A DNA stretch of 37,426 nt, taken from assembly GCA_964481255.1 (NCBI GenBank), contig CAYZTZ010000020.1, positions 1 to 37,426 of the forward strand, given 5' to 3'. Below, one piece after another: positions 1 to 8,542 of the stretch (positions are counted from its first letter, which is position 1; each line of letters opens with the position of its first letter). Below the pieces are notes generated by a model, which saw nothing but the letters and a program-made list of their open reading frames with translations, made no database searches and had not been told where the DNA came from. The position numbers and the translations under genes are program-made. The stretch is from UBA6911 sp964481255 (lineage in GTDB: Bacteria; Acidobacteriota; UBA6911).

Positions 1-840
1 CAGGATGACGACGGCGCCGACGAAGCCGAGCTCTTCGCCGATCAGAGCGTATATGGAATCGCCGATGACTTCCGGCAGGAACAGGAACTTTTGCCGGCCA
101 CGCCCGTAACCCACGCCGCAAAAACCTCCGCGCCCGAAGGCGACAGCCATCTGGCGGGTGTGGTGGCCGGCGGCCAGCGGGTCCCGCAGGGCCGCCAGCC
201 ACGCAAGGATACGGGCGCGCCGGTACGGCACCATCCAGACGGCGACGTAAAACACAGGCACCGACGCCACAAGCGCGGCGGCGAGATATCTCCAGTCCAG
301 GCCGGCGATGAACAGTAACAAGGTGACGATGATTAGAATGCACAGGACCCGGCCCAGATCAGGCTCCAGGCCGATCAGGGCCGCGAATAAACCCACAAAC
401 AGGACGCAGGGGAGAAGCCGGGACCGCGGGTGCCGGATCGCGGAATAGTGCTTGTGGAGAAAATACGCCGTATAGAAGAGAATCACGAGCTTGGCGAATT
501 CCGACGGTTGAAAGGAGAAGAGCGACTCGAGTTTCAGCTGCCTGTGAGCCCCTTTGACCGGCGGCTGGGCGAACACGAGCATCAGAGAGGCCGCGCTCAT
601 CATCGCAAGAGCGAAGATCGCTTTCGGCTTCAGCCACGCGTGATAATCGATGAACATCAGCGCGATCATTAAAAGGTACCCGGCCCCGGCGAACAGGGTC
701 TGGCGGAGGAAATAGTAGGACGGATCTCCTTCCCTCTGCGCCGCGACAACAATGGATGAGCTGTGGAGAATGAGCAGGCCGAAAAGAGTCAGGAAGCTGA
801 CGCCGATGAACAACAACCGCTCTTCATTCGCTTTGGACAT
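1..840 (-). CDS. ftsW: FtsW-type SEDS peptidoglycan polymerase, 3' end beyond window
   Basis: The gene reads leftward from an ATG at 840 and stays open to base 1, giving 280 visible codons of a polytopic membrane protein. SEDS-family signatures are visible: QPSEFAKL at residues 111-118, EPDLG at 159-163 and the block PEVIGDSIYALIGEELG at 256-272. These match FtsW/RodA glycosyltransferases, which polymerise lipid II in the inner membrane. Its place directly downstream of ftsI favours FtsW (septal) over RodA. A GGAGG ribosome site lies about 9 bases before the start. murD, mraY, murF and murE, which usually sit between ftsI and ftsW, are missing. A terminator-like hairpin in the 194-base gap upstream suggests at least partly separate transcription. 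FtsW versus RodA is an inference from context. Confidence 0.9.
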   Translation of the reverse strand, partial: MSKANEERLLFIGVSFLTLFGLLILHSSSIVVAAQREGDPSYYFLRQTLFAGAGYLLMIALMFIDYHAWLKPKAIFALAMMSAASLMLVFAQPPVKGAHRQLKLESLFSFQPSEFAKLVILFYTAYFLHKHYSAIRHPRSRLLPCVLFVGLFAALIGLEPDLGRVLCILIIVTLLLFIAGLDWRYLAAALVASVPVFYVAVWMVPYRRARILAWLAALRDPLAAGHHTRQMAVAFGRGGFCGVGYGRGRQKFLFLPEVIGDSIYALIGEELGFVGAVVIL

Positions 841-878
841 CGCGGCCTATCCTCCGGGGAAAAAACGCCGGCGGCAGG

Positions 879-906
879 AAAAACTCAGGCGTCGCTGACG
901 CGACGC
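879..906 (-). terminator. Possible intrinsic terminator after ftsI
   Basis: A perfect 7-bp stem (GCGTCGC/GCGACGC) with a 4-base loop occupies 889-906. On the minus strand it is followed within five bases by a run of five T (883-879). It sits between the ftsI stop and the ftsW start and could end or attenuate the ftsL-ftsI transcript. Confidence 0.5.
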
Positions 907-1034
907 TCAACTTACTTGATCCCTTGTTCGCGGCCTTGAAAGCCCGGGCCAAAAACAATGATCTATTCAGGGCCGGCGTCCGGCTCGGTCCGGGTTCCCG
1001 CGATGAGGGGACATCCGGCTTTTCGACCCCTCCT

Positions 1035-2780
1035 TCAATCCCCGGCACTATCCGCCATGACCGCAGATCGCAGCCTTGCAGTCGGACCGCTCTCGGCCGG
1101 CAGGAGGCTCTTATCCGGAAGGATATGGAGGCTCAGCAGAGTCTCCTGCGCGATCTCCCGAAACACGGGAGCCGCCACTTCGCCCCCATAGATGGCCCCC
1201 CTCGGTTCATCGATCTGGACGAGGATTGTCACCCGCGGGAACGGCAGGGGAGCGAAGCCTATAAAGGACGCCAGATATTTCGTCTTCGAAAAGCGCCCGC
1301 GCTCCTGTTTCTGTGCCGTCCCCGTCTTTCCCGCCGCCCGATAGCCTTCCAGCGAAGCGCGTTTCCCCGTCCCCCGCAGAACCACGCCTTCAAAGGCGTT
1401 CCGCACCGCCGCCGCCGTCTCCGGACGCATGATCCGGACCCGTTCGGGCCTCGTTGTCTGAACACATGCGCCCTTGCCGTCAAGGATCCGGTCCACGACG
1501 GAGGGGCGCACGCGATACCCTCCGTTCGCGATGGCGTTGATCGCGGCGAGAATCTGCATCGATGTGACCGCGACTTCCTGGCCGAAGGAGATTGCGGCGA
1601 TGGAGAGCGCGGACCAATCCGGCGTTTCCCGCACTTTTCCATCGGCCTCCGCCGGCAAGTCGACACCGGTCGGCGATCCGAACCCGAAGGAGCGCAGCGC
1701 CGCGTAAAGACGGTCTTCCCCCAGGCGCATCCCCAGGAGGATGGCGCCCACGTTGGAGGAGTTCTCGAGGATCTGCTGGAAAGTCAGCCAGCCATAGGGG
1801 TGGTGGTCGTGAAAAACGTGCCCTCCCACCTTGATGGAGCCCATACCGCAATGGATAGTTTCGCCCGGCCGGATCAGCCCCGCCTCCAATGCGGCTCCCG
1901 CCACCACAACCTTGAAGGTCGATCCCGGCTCAAACTGGTCCTGTACGGCGCGGTTCCGCCACAGTTCCGGAGCATACCGCCCATAGGTGTTGGAGTTGAA
2001 ATCGGGGTGGTTCGCGAGCGCCAGGATCCGCCCCGTTTCGGATTCCATAACGATCGCCGTGCCGGCCGCGGCCCGGGCCTGCCGGACCCCTTTCGCGAGC
2101 TCGCGCTGGACGATGTGCTGGATGTGGCGGTCAATGCTCAGCACAAGCGAATGTCCCGGCTCCGGCTGAAGCGAAATGGTTTCCTGATAGCATCGTCCGA
2201 AAGCGTCCACTTCGCAGACGGCTTTGCCGTTCTTCCCCCGCAGCCGCTGATCGTAGTGCATCTCGAGCCCCGCCGCCCCGATGCCGTCCATGTTGACAAA
2301 CCCCAGGGTGTGGCTTGCGAGGTCGCGGTTCGGATAAACGCGAACGTCCTCCTTTTCCAGATAGACTCCCCTGATTCCGAGAGCCCTGACGCGCTCGGCC
2401 GTGCTCGGGCCGATCCGCCGTTTGACTCTGATATATTTCGCGCGGGCCGGATCGATCATCCGCCTCCTGAGATCCGAGGGATCCAGTTCCAGAACGCGCG
2501 CCAGCCTTGCGGAAGCGTCGGCGATGTCCTGGATCTTCTCTGGTTCCGCCGCGACGGTTTCAACGGTCGCATCGGCCGCCAGCTCGCCCATCCGGCTGTC
2601 ATAGATGGTGCCCCGCGGGGCCTTCAACGTCCGGGTCCGGGTGTATTTGCCGGGGGGCGGTTTGGAATACCTGTCGCGCTGCACCACCTGGAACTGCAGC
2701 AGCCTCCCCGCGGCCAGCAGGCCCCAGACGGCGAAAAAGGCAATCACGGCGAAAAACCTTGCCGGGACGAAAAAGCGCAT
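1035..2780 (-). CDS. ftsI: FtsI/PBP2B-type division transpeptidase
   Basis: This is a class B penicillin-binding protein of 581 aa that cross-links septal peptidoglycan. It has a short cytoplasmic N-terminus, one membrane anchor (about residues 7-27) and a PBP-dimer domain. The transpeptidase domain carries all three catalytic motifs: STFK at 287-290 (Ser287 is the nucleophile), SSN at 341-343 and KTGT at 485-488. No PASTA repeats are seen. An in-frame start exists further upstream at 2879. I prefer the ATG at 2780 because an AGGGAG ribosome site lies just before it, it clears the ftsL stop at 2795, and the anchor then starts at the N-terminus. ftsL lies 14 bases upstream, so the two are probably co-translated. 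Confidence 0.93.
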   Translation of the reverse strand: MRFFVPARFFAVIAFFAVWGLLAAGRLLQFQVVQRDRYSKPPPGKYTRTRTLKAPRGTIYDSRMGELAADATVETVAAEPEKIQDIADASARLARVLELDPSDLRRRMIDPARAKYIRVKRRIGPSTAERVRALGIRGVYLEKEDVRVYPNRDLASHTLGFVNMDGIGAAGLEMHYDQRLRGKNGKAVCEVDAFGRCYQETISLQPEPGHSLVLSIDRHIQHIVQRELAKGVRQARAAAGTAIVMESETGRILALANHPDFNSNTYGRYAPELWRNRAVQDQFEPGSTFKVVVAGAALEAGLIRPGETIHCGMGSIKVGGHVFHDHHPYGWLTFQQILENSSNVGAILLGMRLGEDRLYAALRSFGFGSPTGVDLPAEADGKVRETPDWSALSIAAISFGQEVAVTSMQILAAINAIANGGYRVRPSVVDRILDGKGACVQTTRPERVRIMRPETAAAVRNAFEGVVLRGTGKRASLEGYRAAGKTGTAQKQERGRFSKTKYLASFIGFAPLPFPRVTILVQIDEPRGAIYGGEVAAPVFREIAQETLLSLHILPDKSLLPAESGPTARLRSAVMADSAGD

Positions 2781-2794
2781 AGGCCGGCTCCCTG

Positions 2795-3220
2795 TCAGTT
2801 GAAGGCAGACGCCTTTTCCGGTTCGGGAAACCGATTGGACTTCGCCGGGCCGGGTTCCCTGGAGCTGCTCGTGTCCCAACGGTCGAGCAGAGGAGCGGGG
2901 ATTACCTGCCAGGGCCTGATAGAGATCAAGCCCAGCCTGTCCCTGGCGGCCGCCTCAAGCCGGTCGGGATCCTTCAGAGTCTGCTCCTCCAAAAGGAGCC
3001 TCCGGCCGGTCTCAAGCAGTTCCTCCTCCTGCGCCTGGAGCCGCTCGGCCTGATAGCCGGCCTGCACAAGCCGGCCCCTCACCCACACGTAAAAGGTGAG
3101 AGCGGCCGCGATCATCGCGACAGGCAGTACAATCTGGAGAGCCTCGAGCAGACTCCTCGCGGCGCCGGCCCTCCGGAGACCGTAGTTCCTGTCTTCTACG
3201 CCTTCGGCCAAATCCAGCAT
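2795..3220 (-). CDS. ftsL: FtsL-like division protein
   Basis: This 141-aa bitopic protein has the FtsL/DivIC architecture: about 25 cytoplasmic residues, one membrane helix (about 27-47) and a periplasmic heptad-rich coiled coil (about 52-82). The conserved block LKDPDRLEAAARDRLGL then follows at 82-98. FtsL forms a complex with FtsB/FtsQ that activates FtsW-FtsI. The sequence is poorly conserved in this family, so the call rests on architecture plus its position directly before ftsI. The ATG at 3220 has a GGAGG site 7 bases upstream. The tail after residue 110 is charged and rich in Pro and Ser. Confidence 0.82.
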   Translation of the reverse strand: MLDLAEGVEDRNYGLRRAGAARSLLEALQIVLPVAMIAAALTFYVWVRGRLVQAGYQAERLQAQEEELLETGRRLLLEEQTLKDPDRLEAAARDRLGLISIRPWQVIPAPLLDRWDTSSSREPGPAKSNRFPEPEKASAFN

Positions 3221-3331
3221 GCGAGCCTCCGTAGCTTCAGTTGTGAATCGCCGGGGACGGACCCGCCCCCGCGCCGCTGCGGGTTAAAAGCCGCAGTCTG
3301 CACGCATGTTCGGCGGGAAATACAAGCCCCT

Positions 3332-3357
3332 GGCCTGCAGTCCGGGGACTGCAGGCC
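3332..3357. repeat. Strong hairpin in the mraZ-ftsL gap
   Basis: A perfect 10-bp inverted repeat (GGCCTGCAGT/ACTGCAGGCC) with a 6-base loop lies in the 194-base gap between mraZ and ftsL, where rsmH would normally be. No T-run follows on either strand. An RNA-processing or stabilising hairpin is more likely than a terminator. No rsmH remnant was seen in 3221-3414. Confidence 0.6.
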
Positions 3358-3414
3358 GCGGAATCCTCCCGCAACGGTCGTGTTCGTGAAGGATGAGAAA
3401 AGAGTGGCTCCGAC

Positions 3415-3867
3415 TCAGTCCGGACGGTTCCCGGAGCCGAAGATCTTGTAGTACGCCTCGTCAAAACCCTCGCCGCTGCCTTCGTACTCCTCGAACCGCC
3501 CGGTGTCCCACACCTCGAGATGACTCCCGCTGCCGATGATCGTCACGTTTTTGTTGATTCCGGCGATTTTCATCTGCAGAGGCGTGAGCAAGATCCTTCC
3601 CTGACTGTCGAGCGGACAATCGCTCAGACTGCTCTGGAGCACCCTCTGGAACTTGTGGAACTCGCGGCTCACGGGTTTGCTGTTGAGCTCGTCCTCGAAT
3701 TTCTCCCACTCGTCCTTGGGGTAGGCCCACAGGCAGCCCTCCGGCGCCCGACAGATCACGAAGGTTTCTTCCGCCGCAGGCGACAGCAGCTTGCGGAACT
3801 TCGACGGGATGTTGATGCGCCCTTTCTGGTCAATGGAAAAGTCGTACCTGCCGCGGAATCTCGCCAT
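3415..3867 (-). CDS. mraZ: MraZ, division-cluster transcription regulator
   Basis: This 150-aa protein has the MraZ layout of two SpoVT/AbrB-type half-domains. Each carries a DxxGR signature: Asp13-Gly16-Arg17 in the first and Asp87-Gly90-Arg91 in the second. MraZ forms ring-shaped oligomers that bind repeated TGGG boxes and control its own division cluster. Three such boxes lie in its promoter here (3888-3912). The start is the ATG at 3867 with a GGATGA-like site upstream. The next gene is ftsL rather than the usual rsmH, which is unusual. Confidence 0.95.
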   Translation of the reverse strand: MARFRGRYDFSIDQKGRINIPSKFRKLLSPAAEETFVICRAPEGCLWAYPKDEWEKFEDELNSKPVSREFHKFQRVLQSSLSDCPLDSQGRILLTPLQMKIAGINKNVTIIGSGSHLEVWDTGRFEEYEGSGEGFDEAYYKIFGSGNRPD

Positions 3868-3887
3868 GATTGCTCATCCGTATGATG

Positions 3888-3912
3888 TCCCACGATTACC
3901 CACGTGGCCCCA
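3888..3912 (-). promoter_or_regulatory. MraZ operator: three TGGGN boxes
   Basis: On the minus strand the order is TGGGG, 5-base spacer, TGGGT, 5-base spacer, TGGGA. This exact 10-base periodicity is the documented MraZ binding arrangement. The array lies just downstream of the -10 element and about 20 bases before the mraZ start, so bound MraZ would block its own promoter. Confidence 0.85.
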
Positions 3913-3914
3913 CC

Positions 3915-3941
3915 ATAATACACCAGGCAAGATCCTGTCAA
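3915..3941 (-). promoter_or_regulatory. mraZ promoter
   Basis: A consensus -35 TTGACA (3941-3936) is followed by a -10-like TATTAT (3920-3915). The spacing is 15 bp, shorter than the optimal 17. The MraZ boxes begin 3 bases after the -10. Confidence 0.7.
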
Positions 3942-4009
3942 CTGATAAATAACATTGGACTGTTATTTGAGGCTCAAAGAGAATTCTTTCCCCGTTTTGG
4001 AAGCAGGAA

Positions 4010-4370
4010 GGCTGGATCCATTCCGGCTCCTGGCTCCTCAAATCACCGCGCGCAAGACAATGTCCGGAATCCCATCCCCCGATCCGGCGCGCGGGGATTT
4101 CAAGGGGCGAAGCCCCTTGATTCGTTTCCAGTCTCCAGTCCCAGGTTGCGAATAAGCGTTTGGATGGGAACCGGGAACTCCGCGGCGATCCGTGCCAGGA
4201 GCGCCGGATAGGATATTGCATAAAAATGCGGGCGGCGAGGCGGCGCGCGACCGGGCTGACAGGAGTCTGCCGTCTCAGGCTTCCCGTTCCCGGTTATTGA
4301 TAATTGGGAGCTGGGAACTCCAATCCGATCCCGGCGTTCTCCGGTTCAGGCTATCGCGCGCCGCGCGCGG
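4010..4370. repeat. Dispersed intergenic repeat region
   Basis: This non-coding stretch between mraZ and the next gene holds short repeat modules. A 24-base block at 4091-4114, reading GCGGGGATTTCAAGG then GGCGAAGCC, recurs exactly in inverted orientation at 25120-25143. A GAGCCAGGAGCCGG-like module (minus strand, about 4020-4038) resembles text at 23063-23085 and 25196-25218. An imperfect GTTCCC/GGGAAC foldback lies near 4287-4318. I see no gene here. Confidence 0.55.
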
Positions 4371-4376
4371 AGCGAA

Positions 4377-4477
4377 AGAGGCTGTCTCAAGACTCGCATG
4401 CCGGATCATTCGGCGGCCGTGAATAACGGATTCTATTAAAGCCGCCTTTTTAATCTCCCGGTCATGAGACAGCCTCT
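4377..4477. mobile_element. Possible MITE or IS remnant with 13-bp terminal inverted repeats
   Basis: AGAGGCTGTCTCA (4377-4389) and its perfect complement TGAGACAGCCTCT (4465-4477) bound a 101-base, relatively AT-rich, non-coding segment. No convincing target-site duplication is visible. The right repeat overlaps the stop codon of the neighbouring gene (4476-4478), so the element may have supplied that stop. The ends look like transposon termini, but the family is not identified. Confidence 0.45.
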
Positions 4478-5015
4478 AAAGAGCCGCCGCCCCAAGGGCT
4501 CCGTAACGGCTCACAAGAACAAACCGATAAGCCTTCTTATACCGGTTATTGAACACCAGGGCCTCGCACCGGTACGGGTAAAGCTGTAGTTTCAGACGGT
4601 AGACAGCCTGCTTCAACGCGTGTTCGTTATAAGGCCGCCCCAGCCTCCGGCTCATCTCAGCCATGATGCTGCGGTAACTCTTGAACGGCACATAGGGACG
4701 ATCGGCGGGATCCGCGTCCTCGCCGTCCATCGCGAGGACCTCAAGCAGATGGGCCGAAACAAGCGGCAACGTAAAGGGCGGGATGTTGTCAATGGATACG
4801 GTCGCCGAGCCGTTCGGCTTCCATGACACGCACAGGCGGTGAGCGTGCTCCATCGGATGCCTCTTCGGGCGGCGCCACTTCCCGTCTGCAAAATATCCCT
4901 CCTTCAGTTTGTATTGCACGCTATCCAGCGCGACCCCGAAATTATCGTTGATCTTTTGAATTCTCTCGATCTCTTTCGCGAGCTTAAAAATATATTCTTC
5001 TCGACGCTCTTTCAT
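4476..5015 (-). CDS. Unknown protein, winged-helix-like C-terminus
   Basis: I do not recognise this 179-aa protein. The N-terminus (1-40) is helical and highly charged. Residues 60-85 look like a beta hairpin. Residues 87-170 have the helix-helix-recognition helix-wing pattern of OmpR-type DNA-binding domains, with a putative recognition helix near 131-146 and a wing ending in KKAYRFVLV. A role in DNA binding is therefore an inference. The ATG at 5015 has an AGGGG site about 9 bases upstream. The stop overlaps the terminal inverted repeat of the possible MITE. A minus-strand promoter-like sequence lies about 300 bases upstream. Confidence 0.65.
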   Translation of the reverse strand: MKERREEYIFKLAKEIERIQKINDNFGVALDSVQYKLKEGYFADGKWRRPKRHPMEHAHRLCVSWKPNGSATVSIDNIPPFTLPLVSAHLLEVLAMDGEDADPADRPYVPFKSYRSIMAEMSRRLGRPYNEHALKQAVYRLKLQLYPYRCEALVFNNRYKKAYRFVLVSRYGALGAAAL

Positions 5016-5315
5016 CTTAGGACCCCTTTCCTGCTGGGACGCGCCGGTCGCCCGCAGGCCGAATCCGGCAGCGTCCTATGTCTGTCGGTTCAGGTTGCTT
5101 TCAAAAGCAATCCAATCGGCGGAAGCGGAAAGTAAGGCGTTTTCACGCGCTGCCTGCAAGGTGACTGCAACACGATCGAGACAGGATTCAGCATTCGGCC
5201 CCACGCCGCCGGTGTGGGAAATCCTTCAGGTTGTGCCGGACAGTCTTCACACGAGTTGCTGTGCCTCTCTGGTCATTCCTTACAAGTTGTTTTTCACAGT
5301 TTCATCGTTAATACC

Positions 5316-5342
5316 CTTATACAGGGTCCGAGATCGTGTCAA
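5316..5342 (-). promoter_or_regulatory. Possible promoter for the unknown winged-helix gene
   Basis: TTGACA at 5342-5337 is followed, 15 bp later, by TATAAG at 5321-5316 on the minus strand. It lies in an AT-rich island (about 5280-5460) inside the gene-free interval 5016-5682. The leader to the gene at 5015 would be about 300 bases, in which I see no other element. Confidence 0.4.
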
Positions 5343-5428
5343 ATGATTTTTTTAATAATAACGTCTCGATATATCTCATACATATGAAAGGAATTGAGCA
5401 TACTTAGAGTCAATTTATTTAAACTGTG

Positions 5429-5457
5429 TTAAGATCTGCACACTTTGCTTATATTAT
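5429..5457 (+). promoter_or_regulatory. Possible promoter for the SorC-type regulator
   Basis: TTAAGA (5429-5434), a 17-bp spacer and TATTAT (5452-5457) lie in the same AT-rich island, giving a leader of about 220 bases. The rest of 5016-5682 shows no gene I can support. Confidence 0.4.
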
Positions 5458-5682
5458 CCTATTCTGTGGCCTTTGGGCGAGGGCTCGCGGGCGCGCAAGC
5501 AGGTCGCGCACTCTTGTTTCGGCTCTTCTGAAGGCGGCGGGAGCATGTTTTTGTCTTGCCACTTCAATTTCTCTTAGGCTAGATTCCAGATCAAGCGCGG
5601 GGCGGTGCCGGCTCCTGTTGGCCTGGACGGTTCCCACATTTCGCGCCGCGATCGTAAAGCCGGCTCCGGGACAAAGAAAGCC

Positions 5683-6774
5683 ATGGCAAAGACGTCCGCA
5701 AGACATGAGAGAATCCGCCAGCAGGCGGCCCGTGATCCGGAAAAATTCGATGATGAGGAAATTGTTTCCGCGGTCTGCAAGTACTTTGTACGCGGCCTGA
5801 CCATCGCGGAGATCCGGGAGACGATCCAGAACAAGCTGGGCATCGCACTCAGCCGCGAAGAACCCTACCGCATCCTGTCCTTCGCGGCCCAGAAAGATCG
5901 TTTCATCTACAACGCCCCTTTCTCGTCCGAGGCCCGTAAGGAAATCATAGACCGGCACCGCTGGCTCAAGGACGTGTGTGTCGTGCAGACCGGAGTGTCG
6001 GACGACGTTTCCCTGCAATGCGCCCGAATGCTTTTAAAGCGGGTATGCGATCTGGGCAAGGACCGTGCGCCCAACTCCGAAGTGCACATCGGATTCGCGG
6101 GCGGCAAATCCCTGAGGAAAACAGCCCGGCATTTCGCCCATATGCTTCGGGAACCGCACGAGCACCTGCCCAGGAGGATCGTGTTTCACGCCATAGTCGC
6201 GGGCTTCAACGTCTCCGACCCTACGACCGACCCGAACGGATTCTTCACCTTCTTCGCGAACGATCCGGATCTGCAGGTCCAGACATCCTTCATGGGGCTC
6301 CCCATGCCGGGCGTCGTACCATCCGCCGAAATGGAGCGCCTGCGCAACATCTCGTATCTGCGCGCCGCCTTTGACGGAGTGCGGGAACTCGACATCATCG
6401 TCACATCGGCCGGCGGACACTGGCAACAGGGACACAGCAGCTTCTGCAGCATGTTCCGCACCGCATCGCCCGAGACCGTGGCCCAGCTGGACGCGGCAGG
6501 CTGTATCGGCGACATGCTGTGGCGTCCCCTGGGTGACAACGGCCCCCTCAGGATTGACATGAAATGGCGGACCGTAACCTTGATCGAGCTTGCGGATCTC
6601 CCGGATTTTGTCGCGCGCGGCAAGGACGTTCTGTTGCTCCTGGGGCCCTGCGGCAACTGCGGGGGACCGAAAGGCGAAGTCTTGCGGTCCGTCCTCTCCA
6701 CGCCCAACCTCATCTCACATCTGGTCGTGGACACCCGGTCCGTCAGGGAGTACTTCAAAATGATTTCCGCGTGA
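5683..6774 (+). CDS. SorC/DeoR-type sugar-binding transcriptional regulator
   Basis: This 363-aa protein has an N-terminal helix-turn-helix region (about 20-75) and a SorC-type effector domain. Effector-domain signatures include GFAGGKS near residue 144, DIIVTSAGGHW near 252, the block GCIGDMLWRP, and the final GPCGNCGGPKGE segment followed by the LISHLVVD strand. SorC-family regulators bind phosphorylated sugars or related metabolites and usually control nearby catabolic genes. Here the downstream pafA converges on it, so the target is not evident. The ATG at 5683 is preferred over an upstream in-frame GTG at 5605, because the family HTH starts soon after it and an AAAGAAAG stretch precedes it. 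The ribosome site is weak. Confidence 0.8.
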   Translation: MAKTSARHERIRQQAARDPEKFDDEEIVSAVCKYFVRGLTIAEIRETIQNKLGIALSREEPYRILSFAAQKDRFIYNAPFSSEARKEIIDRHRWLKDVCVVQTGVSDDVSLQCARMLLKRVCDLGKDRAPNSEVHIGFAGGKSLRKTARHFAHMLREPHEHLPRRIVFHAIVAGFNVSDPTTDPNGFFTFFANDPDLQVQTSFMGLPMPGVVPSAEMERLRNISYLRAAFDGVRELDIIVTSAGGHWQQGHSSFCSMFRTASPETVAQLDAAGCIGDMLWRPLGDNGPLRIDMKWRTVTLIELADLPDFVARGKDVLLLLGPCGNCGGPKGEVLRSVLSTPNLISHLVVDTRSVREYFKMISA

Positions 6775-6863
6775 ATGAGGCGGATCGCTCGCCTTGGCCT
6801 TTTGCGCCGGTTCTCCGGGCATCCGGTTCGGCCGCAGCGCCGTGATTCAATTGGAGCGCGCTT

Positions 6864-8540
6864 TTAGAAAGGGGATTCGGCGGAGGAGTCGCCGCGGGGT
6901 GAGCCCGCCGGCTGCGGATCGAGAATCCGCACCTGCCGGAACCTGAACCGGCCCCGGAGCGCCGTCCATCCCAAATCCTGCAGCTGTTCTGCCTCCCCGC
7001 TCAAGCCATCGAGCCAGCGTTCCTCGGTTTCAAAGGGATCGGAGAGATCCAGCGTGCGCCCGCCGTCCATATCCCAGGCTCCCCTCCAATCGCAGGTGAA
7101 GAAGCCTTTGCGGCGCGCGTACCGGCGCACGAATTTCCCCCGCAACCGGGCCCGGCCGACAGCTGGCGGACTATCCATGGACGCCCGGACATCGCATCCA
7201 TGGACAATACGGTGCGACAGGAGCCCCTGACGGTCCAGGCCCGCGAACAGGCTTTTTTCGCCGAGCTGCCCGAAGCGCATATCGATCTCGAAGAGCTCCT
7301 GTCTCAGCTGGAGGAAAGACTCCAGTCCCTCCCAACTCAATCCCACGTCGCCGAGGTAGGGCGTCAGCGTCTTCACTTCGTCCCGCAAAGGGCTTTCGCG
7401 GCCCAGCACAAGTTCCGCCGTCAGGGGCTTCCGGCGGCAGGGCGTCGAAGCCAGCGCCCACTGAAGCCACGTCAGCACGCGGTTCCACTGCGTCAGGGCC
7501 TCCCGCGGCAGGCCCCGCCGGCGGATATGGTCCGCGGCCAGGGAGTGCTTAAGAGCCCAATCCAGCGTCGTGTTCATGGACGCAGGATCGCGCTCCAACC
7601 GGTCCAGCGCCCCGCGCCACTGAAGGCACAGGTCCCCGGCCCAATCCGGCATGAAATCCCGGCGAAGGTGCTCCTCTGCCTGCATGAGATAGTGGCGCTG
7701 GATCTGGATGGCGGTCGCGGATTTCCCCGTTTTCAGCGCCGCGGCCTCCGAGCACCGCGTGTCCGCCGCAAAAATGCGCATGGCGTTCAGGGGAAACTCA
7801 AGCTGCACGCCTTCCGCCGGGCGGAGCCCTGCCTCGATCATGGCGACCACCAGCGCCGTGGTCCCGATTTTGAGGTAATTTGCGAGTTGGGAGCAGAGGC
7901 TCTCGCCGCACAGGATGTGCAGGCGGCTGTAACCTTGCCGGGCCAGGGACTCGTTCTTGGTGTGGAAAATCCCGCGGTTGTGGGTGGAGTCGCCCGAGAC
8001 AACCTGCCTCAGATGGGCGACGCGCGGGGACAGGCTGAAATCGATGCCCGCGGACATCGGATTGAAGCCGCCCGCGCCGCTGTAAATGATGCGCGAGACC
8101 AGATGCGGAATGATCTGCTGCGCAAGATCGGAAGGGGTGGTTCGGGTCAGGTACGATTCATGGCATCCCCAGGTCGCGCCCGTCCCGCCGTAATCCACGT
8201 TCGTCCGGAACAGGCGCACCTCGCGAAAGCCGGACCGGCCGCCTTCCAGGGAGGCGGCGAGGCCGCGAAGGATTTCTTCCCCGGCCAGAACATGAGACAC
8301 CGTCTCCGCGGGATTGGAACACTCCGGGGTCGCGAATTCCGGGTGCAGGCCGGAGTCGATGTAGAAACGCGCCCCGTTTTGAAGGAACATGCCGCCGGCC
8401 AGGTCGCAGACGTTGGTCAGCTCTTTCCTCGCAGCCTGAAAAAACCTGTCCACGAGCAGCATTCCGCCGACGCTCCGTCCGCTCCTCGACAGCGCGGAGA
8501 GCGCATACTCGGTTTCGATGCCCATGAGGCGCTGCTTCAC
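6864..8540 (-). CDS. pafA: PafA, Pup ligase
   Basis: This 558-aa carboxylate-amine ligase belongs to the PafA/Dop glutamine-synthetase-like family. It activates the C-terminal Glu of Pup with ATP and joins it to target lysines. The N-terminal MGIETEY metal-binding strand is present (Glu9 and Glu11). The block NGARFYIDSGLHPEFATPEC at 55-74 contains Asp62, the counterpart of the PafA catalytic Asp. Later blocks (GCHESYL, RLHILCGESL, LKIGTTALVV) also match. The start is a GTG at 8540, two bases after the pup stop; an in-frame ATG at 8525 is the alternative. It is the last gene of the ten-gene operon and is about 70 residues longer than typical PafA. The basic C-terminal tail is less conserved. 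Confidence 0.9.
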   Translation of the reverse strand: MKQRLMGIETEYALSALSRSGRSVGGMLLVDRFFQAARKELTNVCDLAGGMFLQNGARFYIDSGLHPEFATPECSNPAETVSHVLAGEEILRGLAASLEGGRSGFREVRLFRTNVDYGGTGATWGCHESYLTRTTPSDLAQQIIPHLVSRIIYSGAGGFNPMSAGIDFSLSPRVAHLRQVVSGDSTHNRGIFHTKNESLARQGYSRLHILCGESLCSQLANYLKIGTTALVVAMIEAGLRPAEGVQLEFPLNAMRIFAADTRCSEAAALKTGKSATAIQIQRHYLMQAEEHLRRDFMPDWAGDLCLQWRGALDRLERDPASMNTTLDWALKHSLAADHIRRRGLPREALTQWNRVLTWLQWALASTPCRRKPLTAELVLGRESPLRDEVKTLTPYLGDVGLSWEGLESFLQLRQELFEIDMRFGQLGEKSLFAGLDRQGLLSHRIVHGCDVRASMDSPPAVGRARLRGKFVRRYARRKGFFTCDWRGAWDMDGGRTLDLSDPFETEERWLDGLSGEAEQLQDLGWTALRGRFRFRQVRILDPQPAGSPRGDSSAESPF

Positions 8541-8542
8541 GG

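Noticed and set aside
924..3053. A 709-codon open frame on the plus strand opposite ftsI/ftsL
   Set aside because: The opposite strand carries a full penicillin-binding protein with all catalytic motifs. The plus frame has Arg/Pro-rich composition and no family match, as expected of antisense in GC-rich DNA.
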